Shown here: piece after piece, positions 1 to 9,034 of the stretch
Position numbering within the stretch: the first letter of the stretch is position 1
How the letters are laid out: every line of letters begins with the position of its first letter
From: Eunapius fragilis
Taxonomy: Eukaryota; Porifera; Demospongiae; Spongillida; Spongillidae
Length of the DNA stretch: 64,000 bases
Reading direction: 5' to 3'
NCBI GenBank assembly: GCA_963681505.1
Contig: OY811975.1
Location: 8,918,635-8,982,634, forward strand
The notes under the pieces: model-generated
Told to the model about the DNA's origin: nothing
The model's database searches: none
What the model saw: the letters and a program-made list of their open reading frames with translations, nothing else
Translations under genes and position numbers: made by a program

Positions 1-1720
1 CCCTTACAGTGTGCCCCTTATAGTTTATATGAGTGGCCTAATATGCCCAGGTAGTTTAAACTTGGGGGTTCAATGCCCCACCCCCACACCCCCAATGCCC
101 ATGTAGTTCATCTGATAGTTTAGAGAACTTGCCTCCACTTTACCATTCATTGTTGGCACAAATGATTTTGTAGAATAACGTAATCAAGGTTCTATTAAGG
201 ACTTAGATAGCGCTGTGGAATACCTGATCACATTAACTAAGGAGGACTTAGCTGTAGAGTAACTGGCTGTTCAATCAGAAGCGATATTGTACACTTAATA
301 ATAGTTCCAGGTAGTCACCACTACAACAACATCACTGTCTAATTGGAATTTAATGACAAAAGACAGTTGTTGCCAGAAGCATGATGGGGGGGGGGGGGGA
401 TTTGCAAGGGTGTGTTTTACGATCCCCTATGCTTCCATCAGCCATTGAAGGTGAATAGGGACATACCTGATGCTGTATCATATTCTTTGTATGGAAATCC
501 AGAGATATCCAATAGTTAACATGGATTGGTTGTCATTGTTTATATGCGTCATTGTAACTGCTTTGTTTGTTTACTTGATACGTTGTATATTGGCACATTC
601 TCTTTCAATGTACCAAATGTGTACATGTGGAGTTGGTTATTGGGTAACTAATTATGTTTATTCCTCAGTGGTTTGTGACTATCACCCCACCACATTGCTG
701 CTCATGCAGTCACATCAACCAAGTGTAGTCATCATGGCAGGTTTTAAGGGAATTGTTTATTAAATGATTATTTATGGCATGCTCAAAGAATGATGTGAGA
801 CTTCGGCCTACGCCCTACCTTTGTTACATTGGGACGGTATAGTGCACAAATCCGTATATCTTCGCCACAGTACAGCGCTCTCCTTTCAAATCTCGTACAC
901 GTGTTACCACACCGTTCTTCTCGATCAAACCGGTCTTTGTATTGCCCTAATTGTCACTGAGTATAAAGTTCGCCAAACTGTCCGGTTAGAACTCCACTAC
1001 GAGTGTCGTAAGCGCGTCATAGAGGACTCCTGTAGGTATTCAACTGTACGGATAGTTGACTTCAATGTTATCCGCGTACTGTGCAAATTGAATGCATGCA
1101 GCTTTACCGCTCATTGATCATGGGCGCGAATCGTGCGGGAAAATTTAATCCTGGTAACGGATAACATTCGATGCAAAAATCTTGTAGAACGTTCCATGTG
1201 CATGTCGTATCCGAATATAGCAGTTTTAATTTTGTGTTTCACAACGGCTGTGCGCAATGACGCGGTGCTTGGAATTTGCCTGCAACTAAGCATTTCTGTA
1301 ACATGCACGGCAGTTTACAATGGTATATCCAAAGTCGTTAATTTTTACAGCGCCATGCATCTAATTTCAAAATCAAGTAGCGCTTATAAATTTTCCGCAG
1401 GCAAATTGTATAAATATCAACTAAAAGTTTCCAACCCTAAAATAATAATTTAATTCATAAAAACTTTACCACCACCCACCCACACAAGCAAATGACGGTC
1501 TATGACGTGTATAAGCATACAAACTTCGTTCCAATAACATTGCATGACCTATTAGCTAATGCTATAAACACAAAGAAATACTAATTTTTAAAAACGAATG
1601 TGCATGTATGTACTCAAGAGACATATTATGACTGTGGCAACTTCTAATATTAGTCGAATCTAAGTTTAGTCCTCGACCCTACGTAGTCAACAAACATTTT
1701 TTGCAATAATGTCAAAAGCG
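1..1720. other. Intergenic, no supported gene
   Basis: Only short open frames (up to about 106 codons) occur on either strand, without recognisable domains, splice-site support or signal peptides. A poly-G run lies at 386-399. I see nothing else that can be annotated. Confidence 0.6.
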
Positions 1721-1726
1721 CTTCGT

Positions 1727-1735
1727 TATATAAAG
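1727..1735 (+). promoter_or_regulatory. TATA box of repeat-protein gene
   Basis: TATATAAAG lies 70 bases before the ATG at 1805. With a usual TATA-to-start distance of about 30 bases, transcription would begin near 1760 and leave a 5' leader of roughly 45 bases. The sequence match is direct; promoter function is inferred. Confidence 0.55.
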
Positions 1736-1804
1736 ACGAACCATTTAAAATCACCATGATGCAGTAACTGCAGGCTCAAACTACTTGGACTGCCGCACGT
1801 TGTT

Positions 1805-3691
1805 ATGGGTCGCTGCCGCATTGTAACGTTGTTTCTACCAATGATTATTTTGCTCGTGGTTGCCACCCAAGTAACCGCTCAGGAACCGGACCGGTCACCA
1901 GATCCGAATCAAGTACAAAAGCAGGAACTGCACCGGTCACCAGATCCGAGTCAAGTACAAGAGCAGGAACAGGACCGGTCACCAGATCTGAATCAAATAC
2001 AAGAGCAGGAACCGGACCGGTCACCAGATCCGACTCAAGTACAAGAGCGGGCACCGGAGCAGGGCCAGGAATGGCCACAAACACAGGAATCGGACCCTGA
2101 ACTAACACAGGCCCCGGACCAGGAATCGACACAGCCGCCGGACCAGGAACCAACGCAGGCACCGGACCAGGAATCAACGCAGGCCCCGGACCAGGAATCG
2201 ACACAGGCACCGGACCAGGAATCAACCCAGGCACCTGACCAGGAATCGACACAGGCGCCGGACCAGAAACCAACGCAGGCACCGGACCAGGAATCAACGC
2301 AGGCCCCGGACCAGGAATCAACGCAGGCACCGGACCAGGAATCAACCCAGGCACCTGACCAGGAATCGACACAGGCACCGGAACAGGAATCGACACAGGC
2401 ACCAGACCAGGAATCGACACAAGCACCGACCCGACCCGTACCGACACAAGCACCGACACGACGGTTACCGACACAAGCACCGACACGACGGGTACCGACA
2501 CAAGCACCGACACAAGCACCGTCACGACGGGTACCGACACAAGCACAGTCACGACGGGTACCGACACAAGTACCGTCACGACGGGTGCCGACACAAGCAC
2601 CGACACGACGGGTACCGACACAAGCACCGACACAAGCACCGACACAAGCACCGACACGACGGGTACCGACACAAGCACCGACACGACGGGTACCGACACA
2701 AGCACCGACACGACGGGTACCGACACAAGAACCGACACAAGCACCAACACAAGCACCGACACGACGGGTACCGATACAAGCACCGACACGACGGGTACCG
2801 ATACAAGCACCGACACGACGCGTACCGACACAAGCACCCACACAAGCACCGACACGACAGGTACCGATACAAGCACCGACACGACGCGTACCGACACAAG
2901 TACCGACACGACGGGTACCGACACAAGTACCGACACGACGGGTACCGGCACAAACACCGACACGACGGGTACCGACACAAGCCCCGACACGACAGGTACC
3001 GACGCAAGCACCGATACAAGAACCGACAAGACGGGTACCGACACAAGCACCGACACGACGGGTGCCGACACAAGCACCGACCCAACCGGTACCGACACAA
3101 GCACCAACACGACAGGTACCGACACAAGCACCGACACGACGGGTACCGGCACAAGCACCGACACGACGGGTACCGACACAAGCACCGACCCGACCCGTAC
3201 CGACACAAGCACCGACACGACGGTTACCGGCACAAGCACCGACACGACGGGTACCGACACAAGCACCGACCCGACCGGTACCGACACAAGCACCGACACG
3301 ACCGGTACCGACACAAGCACCGACACGACGGGTACCGACACAAGCACCGACCCGACCGGTACCGACACAAGCACCGACCCGACCCGTACCGACACAAGCA
3401 CCGACACGACGGTTACCGGCACAAGCACCGACACGACGGGTACCGACACAAGCACCGACCCGACCGGTACCGACACAAGCACCGACACGACCGGTACGGA
3501 CACAAGCACCGACACGACGGGTACCGACACAAGCACCGACCCGACCGGTACCGACACAAGCACCGACACGACAGGTACCGACACAAGCACCGACACGACG
3601 GGTACCGACACAAGCACCGACACGACGGGTACCGACACAAGCACGGACACGACGGGTACCGACACAAGCACCGACCTTTAACATTACGTAA
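1805..3691 (+). CDS. Secreted Pro/Thr/Gln/Arg-rich tandem-repeat protein
   Basis: A single exon of 628 residues. Residues 1-25 form a clear signal peptide: basic MGRCR, a hydrophobic core LFLPMIILLVV, then a cleavage site after ATQVTA. Residues 26-90 are degenerate 13-15-residue repeats built on QEPDRSPDPNQVQ. Residues of about 95-205 are 8-residue repeats QAPDQEST, and residues 206-622 are 9-residue repeats of RRVPTQAPT type. The protein ends in FNIT. No cysteines occur after the signal region and no folded domain is visible. Charge shifts from acidic (D/E) repeats to basic (RR) repeats. Such a chain would be extracellular and disordered, rich in potential O-glycosylation sites, as in mucin-like, adhesive or matrix proteins; that role is inference. 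A TATA box lies 70 bases upstream and an ATTAAA variant poly(A) signal lies at 3758-3763. Long open frames on the opposite strand are by-products of repeat units whose lengths are multiples of three; the signal peptide decides for this strand. Confidence 0.7.
   Translation: MGRCRIVTLFLPMIILLVVATQVTAQEPDRSPDPNQVQKQELHRSPDPSQVQEQEQDRSPDLNQIQEQEPDRSPDPTQVQERAPEQGQEWPQTQESDPELTQAPDQESTQPPDQEPTQAPDQESTQAPDQESTQAPDQESTQAPDQESTQAPDQKPTQAPDQESTQAPDQESTQAPDQESTQAPDQESTQAPEQESTQAPDQESTQAPTRPVPTQAPTRRLPTQAPTRRVPTQAPTQAPSRRVPTQAQSRRVPTQVPSRRVPTQAPTRRVPTQAPTQAPTQAPTRRVPTQAPTRRVPTQAPTRRVPTQEPTQAPTQAPTRRVPIQAPTRRVPIQAPTRRVPTQAPTQAPTRQVPIQAPTRRVPTQVPTRRVPTQVPTRRVPAQTPTRRVPTQAPTRQVPTQAPIQEPTRRVPTQAPTRRVPTQAPTQPVPTQAPTRQVPTQAPTRRVPAQAPTRRVPTQAPTRPVPTQAPTRRLPAQAPTRRVPTQAPTRPVPTQAPTRPVPTQAPTRRVPTQAPTRPVPTQAPTRPVPTQAPTRRLPAQAPTRRVPTQAPTRPVPTQAPTRPVRTQAPTRRVPTQAPTRPVPTQAPTRQVPTQAPTRRVPTQAPTRRVPTQARTRRVPTQAPTFNIT
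2106..3680 (+). repeat. Coding minisatellite, 24-bp then 27-bp units
   Basis: About 13 units of 24 bp (encoding QAPDQEST) from 2106 to 2420 are followed by about 45 units of 27 bp to 3680. The 27-bp unit carries a GGTACC hexamer (encoding V-P) in most copies. All units keep a multiple of three, so copy-number change would preserve the reading frame. Higher-order blocks near 3180-3290 and 3360-3480 repeat nearly exactly, which suggests recent expansion. Confidence 0.9.
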
Positions 3692-3851
3692 TATATAACG
3701 TCACATGAATGTTATGCACTTGCCCCCCCTCCGGGACGTATGGGAGATTTGACACTTATTAAATCAAATGCCCCACTCACGGCTGTCGCGAGATGGATAT
3801 TAGGTTTTCTAATTAGAACCGTTGTCATAGCGGATTTGTCCCCCCCAAAAA

Positions 3852-3899
3852 GTGTCCCCCCGGACACAATCCGCTAGCGGATTCTGTCCGGGGGGACAC
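3852..3899. repeat. Near-perfect 48-bp palindrome centred on GCTAGC
   Basis: Arms begin GTGTCCCCCCGGACA and end with the complement TGTCCGGGGGGACAC around a central GCTAGC. Partial copies of the same arm (AATCCGCTAGC, GCTAGCGGATTCTGTCC) flank it at 3831-3850 and 3900-3955. It is a candidate foldback or recombination hot spot; function unknown. Confidence 0.75.
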
Positions 3900-3966
3900 A
3901 ATCCGCTAGCAGGCACTGTCCGGGGAGACATGTTCTGCTAGCGGATTCTGTCCCTCCTCCGCAGAA

Positions 3967-3968
<2 letters not shown>

Positions 3969-4003
<35 letters not shown>
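3969..4003. repeat. Poly(C) tract, 35 bp
   Basis: An uninterrupted run of C directly after the palindrome cluster. It is one of several very long C or G runs in this window. Confidence 0.9.
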
Positions 4004-4023
4004 TTCCCCTCCAACAATAAATC

Positions 4024-4172
4024 CATTGCGTTTGATTAGCGAGCGTGTAGGCATGCAACTTCGTATATGGTGAAATGGTCGTCAAATGCTCGGATACATA
4101 TTAATTATATACAAGAAAAGCTGGAAATGGTTCAATCAAACAATAAATCAGTATCTCAGTCACACACACAGG
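4024..4172. repeat. Direct repeat copy 1 (about 150 bp)
   Basis: This copy matches 4585-4735 with scattered substitutions and small indels and lies in the same orientation. The two copies bracket the 26-bp minisatellite. Copy 2 contains the 3' end of the integrase-PHD relic, so copy 1 looks like a duplicated 3' end of that gene. Confidence 0.85.
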
Positions 4173-4555
4173 AAGAATAGTGAGGCCAGGGGTAACAGAG
4201 CCATAGTGAGGCCAGGGTAACAGAGCCATAGCGAGGCCTGGGGTAACATAGCCATAGTGAGGCCTGGGGTAACAGAGCCATAGTGAGGCCAGGGGTAACA
4301 GAGCCATAGAGAGGCGCCTGGGGTAACAGAGACATAGTGAGGCCAGGGGTAACAGAGCCATAGTGAGGCCAGGGTAACAGAGCCATAGTGAGGCCATGCA
4401 GGGGTAACAGAGCCATAGTGAGGCCATGCAGGGGTAAAAAAGCCATAGTGAGGCCTTGGGTAACAGAGCCATAGTGAGGCCAGGGGTAACAGAGCCATAG
4501 TGAGGCCTGGGGTAACAGAGGGGAAACAGAGCCATAGTGAGGCCAGGGGTAACCC
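4173..4555. repeat. Minisatellite, about 26-bp unit
   Basis: Roughly 14-15 units of the type GTAACAGAGCCATAGTGAGG plus CCAGG or CCTGG, with units of variable length. Apparent minus-strand open frames across it are repeat artefacts. Confidence 0.9.
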
Positions 4556-4584
4556 CCCCACCCCCCCTTCAATCTTCAATTCAA

Positions 4585-4735
4585 CATTGCATTTGATTAG
4601 CGAGCTGAGTGTGTAGGCATGCAGCTTTGTATGGTGAAATGGTCGCCAAATGCTCAGATACAAATTAATTTTAAAAGAAAAGCTGGAAATGGTTCAATCC
4701 AACTATAAATCAGTATCTCAGTCACATACACAGAA
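4585..4735. repeat. Direct repeat copy 2 (about 150 bp)
   Basis: Second copy of 4024-4172. Its upper end encodes, on the minus strand, the last cysteine pair and stop codon of the PHD-like segment of the neighbouring relic. Confidence 0.85.
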
Positions 4736-6053
4736 AGAGCAACACCATTTGTCCTCATGCAATGTTGGGAAATGTGAGAATACCAACACATTTGATAAGG
4801 AATCATTTGTGACAGGTGTCACATTGCACCAAGTCTCCGTAAGCAGTGTCAGGCATCAGACACGCACAATAAACATATTCCTTAGGGATTGTTGGGGTGT
4901 TTGATTATACCAAACCATTAGTTTGAGGATTGCATATGCCGTAGATTATCCTGTGTTCAGTTCCCGTTAATTGAAACAGTATATGCTGCATTGACTCTGT
5001 TCACAAATTCACGTCCTTGATCTGATATGGTGACATTGGTGGAACCATGCCTGTAAAGAAGTTACATGTTATGATATGCTTATATGTTTATAGCCTTATA
5101 TGTAAACTGAATTAATAATTCATATACATTTGCCTGCATATAATCTTATACAGAAACGCAGCAACTATTCTTGCAGTCTTGTCAGCTTTAGGCTCAGCCT
5201 CAGGCCACTTAGAAAAGTAATCAACTAAGGTGATGATGTAACAATTGCCTCGTTCAGTTTTTGGGAGGACCAATGAGATCTATTCTAACCCTAAATTGAT
5301 GCATGCATGCATTAACTTATTGTAGTCTTGATTGCAACTAACTTGATGCCAAACACTAGGTTGTATAGGTATATGGGATGTGAGGGGCTATACGGTCTTC
5401 ATAAACTTGGCACCATTGGCGCTTTGGCAAACCTCGCACGTCTTAACGAACTCATGCACCTACATGTATACAACTTTCATCTGCGTCTTCCAGATGAACC
5501 TCGATGAAACCTTAATTTTCTCTTGTTTTATCCCTTCCCAGGTGTCCACCTATATATAAAAAGCGCTATTATGATTATTGGATCGATCCTAGCTTGAGTC
5601 AGTGTTAATACTTGGACACATTTCGGGCGCTAGATTATCGACGTTGGTGATCTACCAACCGTTTACACGCGTGCATTGTATAAAATCAGCTTGCGTAAAG
5701 ACCAAGACTAATGCATAAGCTGTAAATAGTTGGTTTCGATCATGAAGTACTAATTCGATAACCGAGCCCCCATGCGTACGTATACGTGCACTGCAGTACG
5801 TCATGCATACTCACTTTCTTTGGACGAATGGCATGAATGAAGGATTCGTTCTATTTCTTCTACGCCTCTAGGTACTTGAAGATATTCAATTTTCCCTCTT
5901 TCTTTATCCTTTTTGCGGTACAGTATACGCCGCTATTGACCGCATAGTCCACACACTTGAGCTCGCTATAGGTCCTTGTGATGCCATGCAGAGGGGTAAC
6001 TAAGTACCATACTCCAGAAAGCTGAAAATGGCATCGTACTCTTCTTCATCCAT
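4733..6053 (-). pseudogene. Decayed, formerly spliced integrase plus PHD-finger gene
   Basis: Read from the ATG at 6053 downward, the order is as follows. First comes an acidic start (MDEEEYDAIFSFLEYG), then a segment ending in CHSSKE and a canonical donor GTGAGT near 5812. After a TATATAG acceptor near 5553 follows the HHCC zinc-binding domain (GHLGRDKT, then VHEFVKTCEVCQ near 5470). The DDE core follows: DLIGP and DYFSKWPEAEP (5310-5210), a possible GC-AG intron, SDQGREFVN (5050-4985) and NPQTNGL (4950-4905). Last is a Cys-rich stretch (CACLMPD, VQCDTCHK, then DKWCCSFC at about 4870-4733) spaced like a PHD finger. The layout resembles the KRBA2/GIN group of integrase-derived genes and Ginger-type transposons. 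Lesions include in-frame stops near 6000 and 5465 and in the PHD Trp codon, and single-base frameshifts near 5525 and 5255. It lies head-to-tail after the Gypsy relic, but its different style and introns argue for a separate unit. The PHD call is the least certain part. Confidence 0.7.
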
Positions 6054-6144
6054 AATGCTGCAGCTGACTACTGAAAGCTAATAGCGAATAATAGCAGTTG
6101 CAAAGCGCACCACGTGCAACTTAGAAGGGCGGAGGGGAAAATAA

Positions 6145-8910
6145 TCAGGGCCGCAGCCAGGACGTCTGACGGGGAGGTAGATTGATAGCACTGCGGGACT
6201 GAAGGGGCGAAGGGGGAGGGGGAGGGTGTGTGTGTGCTAAACTGGCTCGATGCAAAAAGCGGGCGGGGCTTATAGGACCACAAAAAAAACCGGGACGGCC
6301 AAGCATCGGTTGGAGGTCGGCCGGGGGGGGTGGGGCTAAGATGTGTTCCAACGGTTTGTGATCTGTACGCAGGGTGAATTTTCGGCCATACACATATTGG
6401 TAGAACTTTGTAACGCCAAAAATAATGGCCAATGCCTCCTTGTCAATTACCGAATAATTCTTTTCACGATCCAGGAAGGTTCGTGAAGCAAATGCCACAG
6501 GTCTCTCTGATTTGTCTGGTAGTTGATGTAAAAGCACTGCACCAACACCTCGATCACTTGCATCTGTTTCGAGGATGAGGGGCAATTCCTCCCTGTAGTG
6601 CACCAATGTGTCCCTAGCAGACAAAATCAGTTTCAAATGTTGAAAAATGTTATCACTCTCCTTGGACTATGTCCAGTTTACTGAATGCTTGGTAAGGGCA
6701 TGAAGTGAGGCACAAATTGGTTGTAGATTTGCTATGAAAAGAGAGTAATAGTTTATCATCCCCAAAAATTAACGTAGCTCCTTAGCATGTGTGGGGGTGG
6801 GCATGCTTCGTATGGCATCCAAATGCTCCTCTGTAGGGTGTACTCCATGTTAATCTATTCTGTATCCTAAATACACAACCTCCTTTTGTACAAATCTGCA
6901 CTTTGATTTCTTTGCCCGCACATTTGCATCTCTCAGCCTGACGAATACCTCTCGGAGAATATGAATGTGTTCCTCTTTCGATGACCCTCCAACTATGATG
7001 TCGTCAATATAAACTGCCACTTTATCTAAACCTGCTAAAATTATTTCCATTGTTTTCTGGAAGATAGCTGGTGCAAAGTTAACCCCAAAAGGCAATCTCT
7101 TATACTGGAAATATCCCTTATGTGTCGCAACAATCATGAACTTTCTAGATGAAGGATCAACTTCCATCTGGAGGTATGCATCATTAAGGTCAAGGATTGA
7201 GAATGTTTTGCTGCCACTTAGTTTGGCTATGATGTCCTCAAACCTCGGGAGGGGGTGTGGGTCTACGTACACGTGCGGGTTGATAGTCACTCTAAAATCC
7301 ACACAGAGGCGAACTCCACCACTGCTCTTGGGAACACATACCAGGGGAGAGGCCCATTCAATTGGGTTTTTTGTTATGCCGACTATCTCCAAAATATCTT
7401 GTTTTACTAATCGATCAAGTTTGTCTTCCACGGCCTTTTTCATAGGAAACGGAATAGGACGAGCTGAGTACAGCTTTGGTACAGCTCCTTCTTTTAGGTG
7501 CACAACTGCCTTGTGCCCAACTATTGTGCCAGGTGTCTCAGTGAAAAGTTCGCCAAACTCCAAAAGTAACGATGCTAGTTCTGTATATTCCTGATGTTCC
7601 ATACTACCTGATTCCTGCTTCAATTAAGGCTTGACATTACAGATGATAACTCCTTTCGGCATATTCAAATTGAAACTAACACACCAGTCTAAGCCAAACA
7701 AAGGTTTATCCTGTTCCTTTACAACTGAAACCAACAGATGTTTTACCCTTCCAATTGCCCGAACTCGCACCTCTGTTTCCCCTAGAGTCTCCACTGGGAC
7801 ATTTGTGTATGCCACCAATGTGTCAGTTGGTTTGAGGGAAGGTGCTCCAACTTTCCTCCACGTATTTTCACTAATAACTGATTGAGCTGCACCTGGATCA
7901 TACAGCATTTTGACTCTCACGCCATTTATCTCTGCTTCTAAACGTGCGGCACAACCCTTTACTGCCCAAATATGAATAGTGTTCATCTCTCCACCTCCAC
8001 AAGATATATCCTGGTCATCATCATCACTGCTTTCAGTTCCTCCTGTTTCTTTTGCTTGTTTCATAGCATTTATTCATTTCTTGCTTTTCTGTCCCTTGAT
8101 GGATACTTTACCTGACTTGAGGCAGACCCTGGCATAGTGATTCAATCCACCACAGGCGTTGCATGTCTGCCCCTTTGCTGGGCACTCTTCTACCTTCTTG
8201 TGTCTGCTATACCCACACCTTACACAGTCTCTACCAGCATCTAGTTCTCGGTGCTCAGTCTTCCTCTGGAATTGTGATATTTGTTTCCTGGCCTCTCTCA
8301 GCCGATGAACCTCCGATCCCTTCTCTTGGGGGGCAGCCATTTGCCGTATACGTTCCTGCTGTGTAGAAGCCTATTCCAGTATTAGAGCCGAAGCTTCCAC
8401 CTGTTGAAGGGTTGCGTCGTTTGTCGTGTGGAGCCGAAATAGTTCTTTCTGCCACGCATCGTTGTTCATTCCTATCGCCAATTGATCACGAAGCCGTTCC
8501 GATAAAGATGCCCCGAACTCACAATTTCCTGCTATAGCTCGCAGTGCAATGAGGAATTGTGTTACCATTTCCTCTTCTTTTCTGTGCCTAAAAGTAAACT
8601 TCACCCTCTCCGCGAGGATACAAACCTTTTTTTGAAAATGTATTTTCAACGCATCTTTTAATTGTACATACGTCTTCGTCGTGACGTCATCTGGACGAAA
8701 ATGGTCAACTAAGACCCTAAAAGGATCTGGTCCAACCTTGGAGAGCAGTAGGTTCCTCCGTGTGTCCGCTGTGTTGTCCCCAACCAGTAATCCATGTAGC
8801 GCCAGTTCAGTCTCAAACCGCTGCACGTAATACACCCATTCTTCTTCCTCAGCCTTGAAACGGTCGAAATGGAACCGCTGCACCCCATCACGAATAGAGT
8901 TTTCGTCCAT
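6145..8910 (-). pseudogene. Gypsy (Ty3-like) gag-pol relic
   Basis: One reading frame runs from the ATG at 8910 to about 6310 with no frameshift but several stops (near 8371, 8072, 7624, 6850, 6770 and 6668). Order: gag (8910-8374); two CCHC-type knuckles, CVRCGYSRH and CNACGGLNHYARVC (about 8240-8120); aspartic protease (about 7980-7650) whose active site reads YDPGA where D-T/S-G is expected; reverse transcriptase with the YIDD box near 7010; and RNase H from about 6600 (DASDRGVGAV) to TDHKPLEHIL near 6340. After that the frame runs into Pro-rich sequence that looks unrelated, so the integrase end is missing. With a mutated protease and many stops it cannot make an active polyprotein. The neighbouring LTR-like sequence and tRNA-primer site mark its 5' end. 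Confidence 0.9.
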
Positions 8911-8925
8911 TGTCTCTCGTCGCCA
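8911..8925 (-). other. Retrotransposon primer-binding site (tRNA-Ser type)
   Basis: The minus strand reads TGGCGACGAGAG directly before the gag ATG. TGGCGACGAGG is the complement of the CCA-tailed 3' end of animal tRNA-Ser(GCU), from general knowledge of that tRNA. The same sequence primes the intact element at 22823. Confidence 0.65.
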
Positions 8926-8929
8926 AATA

Positions 8930-9034
8930 TGTAGGGAAATAACTCACTGGAACACTGATATGAACACGACATGCGCATCAAATCGAGTCACTCAGTTAAC
9001 TAACTATAACTAACTATTAGTTCATATCCTAACA
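8930..9034 (-). mobile_element. Short LTR of the Gypsy relic (probable)
   Basis: On the minus strand this 105-bp segment begins TGTTAGG and ends CCCTACA, four bases before the primer-binding site, as expected for a 5' LTR. No second copy is visible downstream near 4.7-6.1 kb, so its outer limit is inferred from the TG...CA ends only. Confidence 0.5.

Noticed and set aside
1845-3684. Minus-strand open frames of 549-608 codons opposite the repeat protein
   Set aside because: They arise because 24- and 27-bp units keep frame on both strands. Only the plus frame has a signal peptide, TATA box and a distinct C-terminus.
4101-4663. Minus-strand open frames over the 26-bp minisatellite
   Set aside because: Three frames are open at once because of the repeat; there is no independent coding support.
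6850-7623. In-frame stops in the Gypsy relic read as programmed recoding sites
   Set aside because: There are at least six stops, including several inside RT/RNase H, and the protease site is mutated; simple decay is far more likely.
5000-8910. Joining the integrase-PHD region to the Gypsy relic as one element
   Set aside because: The integrase region has its own ATG, plausible introns and a PHD-like end, and unrelated Pro-rich sequence separates it from RNase H. Kept as separate units, though not fully excluded.
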